Shown: piece by piece, positions 1 through 6,125 of the stretch
Position numbering within the stretch: the first letter of the stretch is position 1
Layout: the number at the start of each line of letters is the position of its first letter
NCBI GenBank assembly: GCA_014380105.1
Contig: JACMKL010000255.1
Coordinates: 1-15,859, forward strand
Origin: Candidatus Melainabacteria bacterium
Lineage (GTDB): Bacteria > Cyanobacteriota > Vampirovibrionia > Obscuribacterales > Obscuribacteraceae
Direction: 5' to 3'
DNA length: 15,859 bases
Made by a program: the position numbers and the translations under genes
The notes under the pieces: model-generated
What the model saw: the letters and a program-made list of their open reading frames with translations, nothing else
Databases searched by the model: none
What the model was told of the DNA's origin: nothing

Positions 1-189
1 GCCGCCGTAATATCTTTTGCCAGGCAAACCTTCCGCATACTTATTAGTAAGTACCGAGCCTTGAGCTTCCAGAACGGCTTTAGAAGCGAAGTTCTCGCTG
101 GCAATCAGTTCCAGACCGTGGCGCTGCCGCTCCAGTTCCTCGGAAATGTGCTTAAAGACTTCAGGGTCAACATGTCTGAGTTCGCCCAC
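1..189 (-). CDS. glyA: Serine hydroxymethyltransferase, N-terminal 63 codons (runs off the left edge)
   Basis: PLP-dependent cytoplasmic enzyme that interconverts serine and glycine while moving a one-carbon unit to or from tetrahydrofolate. The visible 63 residues contain the signature stretch ELIASEN followed by [11 protein letters not shown] and GKRYYGG, which is diagnostic for the N-terminal arm of SHMT. I chose the GTG at 189-187 because an AAAGGGAG Shine-Dalgarno sits 7 nt before it. The frame upstream contains no other ATG, GTG or TTG before a stop codon, and the ATG at 209-207 is out of frame. The gene is divergent from the peptidase/kinase operon. Only about 15% of a usual ~415-residue enzyme is in the window, so catalytic completeness cannot be judged. 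Confidence 0.95.
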   Translation of the reverse strand, partial: MGELRHVDPEVFKHISEELERQRHGLELIASENFASKAVLEAQGSVLTNKYAEGLPGKRYYGG

Positions 190-223
190 GTGATAACTCC
201 CTTTGTCATAATCTACATCCAGT

Positions 224-253
224 ATTTTAGCCGTTTATCAGCATGCTTGTCGG
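224..253 (-). promoter_or_regulatory. Candidate sigma-70 promoter for glyA
   Basis: On the minus strand, CCGACA (253-248) and TAAAAT (229-224) are separated by 18 nt. This places a start site near 217 and gives a leader of about 28 nt before the glyA GTG. The -10 matches TATAAT at 5/6 and the -35 matches TTGACA at 4/6. It was identified by eye only and there is no transcript evidence. Confidence 0.35.
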
Positions 254-324
254 CTCCTTGTAAACCCCAGAAACGCTTCCTAACGAAAATCTTTCACGAC
301 TTAAAAGTTTCTACGGCGCTTTCA

Positions 325-365
325 GCAAATTTGCCTCTGCGTTTGGGTTGCAAAGAATTTGCAAC
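325..365. promoter_or_regulatory. Pair of related palindromes (candidate operator) between glyA and the peptidase operon
   Basis: Positions 325-334 are a perfect 10-bp palindrome, GCAAATTTGC. Positions 347-365 are GTTGCAAA-GAA-TTTGCAAC, perfect 8-bp arms around a 3-bp spacer. Both are built from the same GCAAA/TTTGC half site, and their centres are about 26 bp apart. They lie 48-88 bp upstream of the peptidase start and over 100 bp upstream of the proposed glyA start site. Two similar dyads in a divergent intergenic region suggest a dimeric DNA-binding regulator, but no known regulator consensus was recognised. I found no convincing -35/-10 pair for the rightward operon. Confidence 0.4.
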
Positions 366-412
366 AATTGCCCCTTAGTTTGGAATGGTAGCCACCTTAC
401 TAAGCATTGCTG

Positions 413-2407
413 ATGACTCAAAACACACTCGAAACTCAAAACAAGCGATTGGACGCGCCGCCGGATAATCCAAGTGAAGTCGCACCTAATGAATTAGGTC
501 GCCAGGCTGAACGTCTTCTACGCGAAGAACCGCCGACCGCCAAGAAGAACGGGGAGCAATCCCTGGGTCCGAACGCCACTCTGGAATGCACTAATTGCTC
601 TCCGGAAAGTATAGGCGCGCAGAGAGTTCTGCCTACTGAAAGTAGCGCGGAAAATCCCGCCGTCAAAAGCGCGAAAGGCGACAAAGGTATCGCTGCGCGT
701 TTTCAACTCGGTGTTCAACTCGGTGCTGATAGCATTTCAAAAGAAAATCCCCTGCCTGCGGGTGGTACGGTTAGACCTAGCGATCGCCTTCAGACAGGAG
801 ATCGAAAAGCTGTAGGCGACGCTCTCAAGGACGGCTCTGACAGACCGAAAGAATTGACCAAAGCAGGCGTCATTGCCGACTATTCGAGCACACTTCGACA
901 AGCCGGGATGTCTGAGGCAGAAGCTACTCGCATCTCAGAAAACACTTATAAGCGCCTCAGTAAAGAGGCCTCTGAAAATCATCTGAAAGGTTCTCCGGAA
1001 CAGCAGATGCAGCGTGCTAACGACGCTTACAAAGAAGTCTTGAAGGGCGTGGATGGCAAGCTGGAAGACGGGCAGATAGACCATCTAACAAAAGGCGATC
1101 GTCGAAATCTAGTCAAGGATGCAGCTTCACGTCTTGAAAATCCTGACAAATTCGTCAATCAGGGCGCGCATATGACTTGTGCTCTGGAATCTCTGAAAAA
1201 GCAACATTTAGAAGCGGGCGACCCTGCCCTTGTTGCTGAAAGACTGGCATCAGTAGTCAACAAAGGCTATGCCACCATCAAAGAAGATGGACCAAATGGC
1301 AAAGAGCGAAAAGTGCATGTTCGCTCGGACAGCTTCATGCCGGATGCAGAATCCAAGCAGGAGTTTAATGCCGCCTATCACGGGGACGCAGGCAAAAGAG
1401 GCATGGCTGGTCATGTGTGGGATGCACTTTCCGGGCAAACGGCAGCTGATTTAAAAGCAGAACGCGAAGGAAAGCCGACTTCTAAAAATGGCATCGACAA
1501 AGCAGAGTATTTCTACATGGCTGCTCACGCATCTGATGTCGGCGGGCGTTCGTCTCAGACCTCAACAGGTGAGGGATTGTTCAGGAACGGACCGAATGGA
1601 CAAAAGTCACTTATCGCAGACAATCCAAATGTTGGACTTTGGGATGTCGCTCATTTGAATAAAGCAATGGGTGGAAAAGATGGTGCAGTATTTGCTAGTA
1701 GCACTCTACTGAGTAATGGCGATAAAGCGCCTTCTGGTTATCCGTCTGATCTCAAAATCACAGCTTTCACTGGCACAGCCGATTTGCACAAGAAGCTGAC
1801 ACAATTTCAAGAGAGAACCGGACAATCCGGACAAATCGGAGTCAATGCACCATTCCTTCCGGGTGGTGGAGAGAACGGTCACGGCATGCACGCTATGAAT
1901 ATCCGTGCAAACAAAGATGGTACTTTCAAGCTCGATAACAATTGGGGTTCAAAACAAGATCTTTCAAGCGTTGGAGCTGATGCAGTCGATAAAGCAACTA
2001 ATGCCGATCGCTGGAGTAGTGGTGGACGTGGCGTTCCAAACGATGGAACGATATTCGGACCTGGCTCTGGTCGAAATCCAAACGAGACCGAAGCAGATTT
2101 CTCGAAACGCAAAGATGAGGAATCGAAGCGAAAAGACGAACGGAAAGTGAAAGAAGAGGAAGAAAAAGAGAAAGAGAAAGAGCGAGAGAAAGAGAATCGT
2201 CGTAAGCAAGAAGAATTGAAAGCAAAAGCCGAACGAGATCTCGCCGAGGCGAAGCGCTTAGAGAAGGAAATTGCCGATCTGCGCAAAACTGAAAAAGAGA
2301 CAGCGCAGAGAATCTCCGAGATGGTCACAAAGAGAAAAGACGCTCGTCAGGCTGAACAATTAGCGATGGGTTTAGGTCATACTTCAAAGTGGAACCACAA
2401 CTCATAA
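413..2407 (+). CDS. Papain-like cysteine peptidase candidate with charged C-terminal coiled coil
   Basis: A 664-residue protein when started at ATG 413; a TTG at 407 would add two residues, and the ribosome site is weak either way. Residues 1-150 are polar, low complexity and probably disordered. Residues 150-245 are predicted mostly helical. A papain-like core follows: Gln250, then Cys256 six residues later (papain Q19/C25 has the same spacing), then His493 in a HAM motif, and Asn509 in NNWG exactly 16 residues after the His. Papain H159-N175 with its NSWG motif has the same spacing. The Cys-to-His insert is about 100 residues longer than in papain. Residues ~560-655 are a Lys/Glu/Arg-rich coiled coil. 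There is no signal peptide or membrane segment, so a cytoplasmic role or non-classical export is implied. It is the first gene of a five-gene run, 12 nt before the next. Catalysis is inferred from motif geometry, and an inactive or transglutaminase-like member of the fold is possible. Confidence 0.6.
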   Translation: MTQNTLETQNKRLDAPPDNPSEVAPNELGRQAERLLREEPPTAKKNGEQSLGPNATLECTNCSPESIGAQRVLPTESSAENPAVKSAKGDKGIAARFQLGVQLGADSISKENPLPAGGTVRPSDRLQTGDRKAVGDALKDGSDRPKELTKAGVIADYSSTLRQAGMSEAEATRISENTYKRLSKEASENHLKGSPEQQMQRANDAYKEVLKGVDGKLEDGQIDHLTKGDRRNLVKDAASRLENPDKFVNQGAHMTCALESLKKQHLEAGDPALVAERLASVVNKGYATIKEDGPNGKERKVHVRSDSFMPDAESKQEFNAAYHGDAGKRGMAGHVWDALSGQTAADLKAEREGKPTSKNGIDKAEYFYMAAHASDVGGRSSQTSTGEGLFRNGPNGQKSLIADNPNVGLWDVAHLNKAMGGKDGAVFASSTLLSNGDKAPSGYPSDLKITAFTGTADLHKKLTQFQERTGQSGQIGVNAPFLPGGGENGHGMHAMNIRANKDGTFKLDNNWGSKQDLSSVGADAVDKATNADRWSSGGRGVPNDGTIFGPGSGRNPNETEADFSKRKDEESKRKDERKVKEEEEKEKEKEREKENRRKQEELKAKAERDLAEAKRLEKEIADLRKTEKETAQRISEMVTKRKDARQAEQLAMGLGHTSKWNHNS

Positions 2408-2419
2408 GCTAAATCAAAA

Positions 2420-3007
2420 ATGAACACAGAAAAATTGGGTGTCATCAAAACGATGCGCTTACCGGACGACTTCGCCAGAGGTGAAGAGCGCACCGGTGGC
2501 ATGGGTCAAAACTGGCGAAAGATTTTTCATCCCAAGAATAATCCAGAAGTGTCGATAACTTCGCTTTATCGTGGGAGCGCTGCTTTTGCACCCAGCGGAA
2601 AAGCCTTCCGAACTCTGTTGGCAGAATCACCCACAGTTGTTTACTCGACTGACGACAGTAATCATATGCAAGCGAAGAACATAATTACTTCGCTTACAGA
2701 CGCGCTTGGCAATGCTGGTGACAATCAGCTCACCAATTCCGACCAAGGAGAAAGGGGTCCACTTTTTTTTCTTCAGCGACTGGAAACCGTTGTACTTAAT
2801 GGAAAGACCGCACTTGCTGTTTACGGAATTTTTCACGACAGCCAGAAAACTCCGCACAATTACTACATTGGAATTTTTATCGACGCTGACCCCAAAGCTA
2901 AAGATTGTCGGATCGAAGAAATCGTATTTGAAGCGCAAACACGCGAATTATATGACCAGTACCACTCGCAATTTGAGGACTCAATCAGGAGTATTCAGTG
3001 GCTCTGA
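2420..3007 (+). CDS. Hypothetical protein, 195 residues
   Basis: I do not recognise this family. The protein is soluble-looking, with no signal peptide or membrane segment. It reads as a compact alpha/beta protein: a polar N-terminus, alternating hydrophobic strands around residues 120-160 (LETVVLNGKTALAVYG, YYIGIFIDA), and a terminal helix ending FEDSIRSIQWL. That last pattern is reminiscent of the closing helix of DcrB/PsbP-like folds, but the likeness is too weak to name the family. The gene starts 12 nt after the peptidase gene, so the two are probably co-transcribed. The position suggests a partner, chaperone or inhibitor of the peptidase, which is inference only. There is no strong Shine-Dalgarno, and translation may be coupled to the upstream gene. 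A T8 run lies inside the frame at 2763-2770. Confidence 0.75.
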   Translation: MNTEKLGVIKTMRLPDDFARGEERTGGMGQNWRKIFHPKNNPEVSITSLYRGSAAFAPSGKAFRTLLAESPTVVYSTDDSNHMQAKNIITSLTDALGNAGDNQLTNSDQGERGPLFFLQRLETVVLNGKTALAVYGIFHDSQKTPHNYYIGIFIDADPKAKDCRIEEIVFEAQTRELYDQYHSQFEDSIRSIQWL

Positions 3008-3049
3008 ATTTCGGATAGTCGTTTTTCTTTTGAATTATCGTCAGAGGGT

Positions 3050-3082
3050 ATGATGAAAAGGCGACCTTTAAGAGCATCCTGA
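3050..3082 (+). CDS. Mini-ORF / leader peptide coupled to the DUF6745 gene
   Basis: ATGATG at 3050-3055 opens a 10-codon frame encoding MMKRRPLRAS. It ends in a TGA (3080-3082) that overlaps the ATG of the next gene as TGATG. A GAGGG ribosome site (3044-3048) lies 1 nt before the first ATG and 4 nt before the second (3053), a better site than the AAGAG in front of 3082. The likely role is to deliver terminating ribosomes to the downstream start. A function for the basic peptide itself is not indicated, and the frame is short enough to be chance. Confidence 0.35.
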   Translation: MMKRRPLRAS

Positions 3083-4626
3083 TGAATTCAAATCCTGAAT
3101 ATCAACTTAATGAATTGCCAAATAGCGCAATCGACTTGCTGGGCAAATATCGAAAATTTTGGTTTGAACGGGTTGAGAGCCTGAAGAATAATCTTCATTT
3201 TGAAGACTACGAATCAATTGTCTTGAGTGCCTATAATTCGATAGGATTATCCGCACCGCTGGTGGTGCAGGTCGAAAGTCCGTTTCAGTTGATGATGCTG
3301 CCAGCGCTCGTGCGCATCAAGGCGTTGACAAATAAACCTACTTGGAAATTTATAAGAGACAACGCCACGCTGCCGTTGTGGAAACGCTCCATTGAATTTG
3401 TTGATGAACAATTCACAGACGAAGTTCTTGAACACTTAGGGCAGCTTCAGTCAACCTGGAGCAAATATCCGGTTTTGTCCATATTTGCTAGACCGCGCGG
3501 TCCGAGCCATGATTCGCGCCAGGGTTTCTATCAGTCGATTCTGACTTCATTCGAAGCGGAGATGCAGAGCAAAGTTGCGCCGCCAATATCTGAATGGATT
3601 GAGCGAGAAACATTCTGGTTGGAAGGCGCGCTGCACAGCGATAGACAATCTGCAGTAAATATACAATTAGAAGCTGAAATGTCGCGTCACAATCAGCTCA
3701 AAATCGCCATTCAAAATTATACGAACATTGGAACAACACAGAGGGCCGCGCTGCCCATCTTCAATCGTCTTGGTGACGGAACCGGTATCGTTCCGGAGCC
3801 ACTCATTCGAGAAGGTGAGCTTGAAACTCAGTTTAAGCAACAGTTTGGAGAAAAACTCTTCAGAGTGCTGGAAAGGACGATCGGCACAGAAGATCATCCT
3901 GAGAATGAGGCATTTGCAAAAGAGATGATGCATATGCTGACAGGAACATCTTCCGATGAGTGGTTGACCGGTCAACTTTCAGTTGGATTTAACAGTACGC
4001 TGTTCTATCCGACCCTAGATGGGCTGCCTAAGTACGCATTTTTGATTGATGCAGGACTTGGACATCATTTGACTGAAAAGAGACAGACAATCTTGAATAT
4101 GCGCAAATTGATTGCCAATCGCACACCGATTTGCGCATTTGCAGAAATTGCCTTTATCTGTAAAGAACCACTGATTTGCTCTATTAACGAAGAAGGGCGT
4201 TTTCACTCAGACGACGGACCAGCTCTCGAATATGAGGATGGCTTCAAACTCTTTTCGCTAAATGGAGTGACCGTGAGTGAAAAGACGGTGATTGCTCCGC
4301 ACACTTTGAGTGTCGAAGAAATTGATGCTGAAATCAACCTGGAAATTCGACGCGTAATGATGGAAAGATTTGGGATTGGTCGCTACGTCCTTGACTCCAA
4401 CGCTCAAGTGGTCAGTGAAGACGAGGTTGGGATACTTTATCGCAAGTTGATGACTGGCGACGAACCGATTAGTTTGGTGCGAGTAAAAAATTCTACTCCT
4501 GAGCCCGACGGTAGTATTCGAGAATATTTTTTACGTGTGCCGCCGTGGGTTACTACGCCCAAAGAAGCAGTAGCATGGACGTTTGATTTGGAAGAGAACG
4601 AATACGCACCAGAAGTAGAGTCATAA
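3082..4626 (+). CDS. DUF6745-type protein, 514 residues
   Basis: The C-terminal third (residues ~340-505) matches what I know of the DUF6745 family, found in actinobacteria and cyanobacteria. It has an HSDDGPA motif (His375, Gly379-Pro380) followed by an EDG (385-387), then a helix with LEIRRVMMERFG. Next come a YRKL...EPISLVRV strand pair, an NSTPEPDGS turn (470-478), and the YFLRVPP...EAVAWTF ending. The N-terminal ~330 residues are helix-rich and unassigned. No membrane segment or signal peptide is visible, and the biochemical function of the family is unknown to me. The start at 3082 is supported by AAGAG 7 nt upstream and by the TGATG overlap with the mini-ORF. The stop is 2 nt before the first kinase gene, so they are very probably co-transcribed and translationally coupled. 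Confidence 0.7.
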   Translation: MNSNPEYQLNELPNSAIDLLGKYRKFWFERVESLKNNLHFEDYESIVLSAYNSIGLSAPLVVQVESPFQLMMLPALVRIKALTNKPTWKFIRDNATLPLWKRSIEFVDEQFTDEVLEHLGQLQSTWSKYPVLSIFARPRGPSHDSRQGFYQSILTSFEAEMQSKVAPPISEWIERETFWLEGALHSDRQSAVNIQLEAEMSRHNQLKIAIQNYTNIGTTQRAALPIFNRLGDGTGIVPEPLIREGELETQFKQQFGEKLFRVLERTIGTEDHPENEAFAKEMMHMLTGTSSDEWLTGQLSVGFNSTLFYPTLDGLPKYAFLIDAGLGHHLTEKRQTILNMRKLIANRTPICAFAEIAFICKEPLICSINEEGRFHSDDGPALEYEDGFKLFSLNGVTVSEKTVIAPHTLSVEEIDAEINLEIRRVMMERFGIGRYVLDSNAQVVSEDEVGILYRKLMTGDEPISLVRVKNSTPEPDGSIREYFLRVPPWVTTPKEAVAWTFDLEENEYAPEVES

Positions 4627-4628
4627 TA

Positions 4629-6125
4629 ATGTCGACAAGCGGAATAAACATTCCATACAGAGGAGCTGCGCGTGCTTTTGGCATTGACATGACCAGGTTC
4701 GCCTTCTCATATTATGTGCTGAGCTTTCTTGTGATGATTTTTTGCTGGACTAATAATGGCATGGCAAATACGGTAAAACTCTACCTAGGAGGAGTTTTAG
4801 CAACACTTGGTTTAGACGCTTCTCAGTCCGACAAATTAGCAATGTTTATGGTTGCAGTGTTATATGTTCTTGCATTGACCAGTATAGGACTTGCAAACTA
4901 CTTTTCAGATTCATCAATCGGATTAAACTCAGACTTGATCAGATTTCCTGTTTCGTGCCTGCTTACCTTGAAGGGCCGAAGAGAGCGACTATGGTCGGAC
5001 TTAAAGCATGTCACTATCATTTCAAATGATCTCTCAGCCACCAAAAGTCGCCTTCTACTCCACTATCAATCGGGCGGTTATGCCAGCCTTAACTTGAATA
5101 TTTTAAAACCAGATGAGCAAGAGCAATTGCTACTCTCTATCGAGACTCGTGCTACGCATGCCACAAAAAGTGCTGAATTTGAAACGCTTTTGGACTCGAT
5201 TCACAATGAAAAACTAAAAGCTGGAGAGCTGAGTTTTACCCAGATTTGGGAAACCGATATGAATCGGCACTTCTCGCCTGTCGCATTCATACCTTTAGAG
5301 CCTGGCTACGTTTCTGCAACAGGCAAGCTTAAAATTATTCGTCAACTCACCTTTGGCGGCTTCTCCGCAGTATATCTAGCACAAAGAGGGGATGACAGAA
5401 TTGTTTTAAAAGAAGCCGTAATTCCTGGAAATGTCGACCCTAAATTAAAGGAAAAAGCGGAACTGATGCTTGCCAACGAAGCTAAGTTATTGCAGCAAAT
5501 TTCGCATCCACAAATAGTCAAAGTTCTGGATTTCTATGTTGAAAATGGAAAATCATACTTAGCCCTGGAGCATGCAACAGGCGAAACATTGCGTCAGGTG
5601 ATAGCTCGCGAAGGTCGGCTAGCTGAGGAGGAAGCCTGTGACTGGGCTTACCAGCTGGCGAATATTTTGGTTCATCTTCACAATCAAAATCCAAAAATTT
5701 TGCACCGCGATATTTCCCCCGACAATATTATTATCTCAAACGATGGACAACTCAAGTTGATCGATTTTGGTGCTGCAAACGAATTCTTATCCACCGCAAC
5801 AGGCACCGTGGTAGGAAAGCAAGCTTATATTTCACCAGAGCAATTCAAAGGTAAAACCTGCGCTCAGAGCGACATATATGGACTTGGTGCCACCTTGCAC
5901 TTCATGTTAACAGGTAAAGATCCTGAACCTTTGACACAGTCGTTTCCACAAATAGAAAACGATAAAATTTCAGCAGGTACAAATAATTTAGTAGCCTCAT
6001 GCACAGACCTTGATTTAGAAACACGAACTAGAACAGCCGAGGATATCGCCTCTCTATTAACTCTGACCCTGTCTAACGATGGATCAAAAATCCCATGGAA
6101 AAACAAACAAGTCGTACCAGGCTAA
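4629..6125 (+). CDS. Membrane-anchored Ser/Thr protein kinase (first of a tandem pair)
   Basis: Hanks-type kinase, 498 residues. Two hydrophobic segments (about 24-41 and 71-91) form an N-terminal hairpin. Residues ~95-175 look like a bacterial PH-like domain, with a Trp-Ser-Asp-Leu turn followed by alternating strands and a terminal helix. The kinase domain spans about 235-490: ATP lysine Lys261, helix-C Glu284, catalytic HRD with Asp361, Asn in SPDN, DFG with Asp379, SPEQ in place of APE, and SDIYGLG in the F helix. All catalytic residues are present. The glycine loop is degenerate: of the three glycines in GxGxxGxV only Gly243 remains, the others being Thr241 and Ser246. The gene starts 2 nt after DUF6745, and its last 31 nt overlap the second kinase gene. 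The substrate is unknown; co-encoded proteins are the first candidates. Confidence 0.93.
   Translation: MSTSGINIPYRGAARAFGIDMTRFAFSYYVLSFLVMIFCWTNNGMANTVKLYLGGVLATLGLDASQSDKLAMFMVAVLYVLALTSIGLANYFSDSSIGLNSDLIRFPVSCLLTLKGRRERLWSDLKHVTIISNDLSATKSRLLLHYQSGGYASLNLNILKPDEQEQLLLSIETRATHATKSAEFETLLDSIHNEKLKAGELSFTQIWETDMNRHFSPVAFIPLEPGYVSATGKLKIIRQLTFGGFSAVYLAQRGDDRIVLKEAVIPGNVDPKLKEKAELMLANEAKLLQQISHPQIVKVLDFYVENGKSYLALEHATGETLRQVIAREGRLAEEEACDWAYQLANILVHLHNQNPKILHRDISPDNIIISNDGQLKLIDFGAANEFLSTATGTVVGKQAYISPEQFKGKTCAQSDIYGLGATLHFMLTGKDPEPLTQSFPQIENDKISAGTNNLVASCTDLDLETRTRTAEDIASLLTLTLSNDGSKIPWKNKQVVPG

Noticed and set aside
61..378. Plus-strand 105-codon frame over the glyA start
   Set aside because: It is antisense to the glyA N-terminus and continues across the promoter region. 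It has no ribosome site and no protein-like character.
1879..2328. Minus-strand 149-codon Ser/Phe-rich frame
   Set aside because: It is the complement of the Lys/Glu-rich purine tract of the peptidase gene. Such composition keeps the antisense frame open by itself.
2706..3053. Alternative plus frame across the T8 run
   Set aside because: The 195-residue frame reads as normal protein on both sides of the run, so I see no evidence for an actual frameshift. It is kept only as a slippage note.
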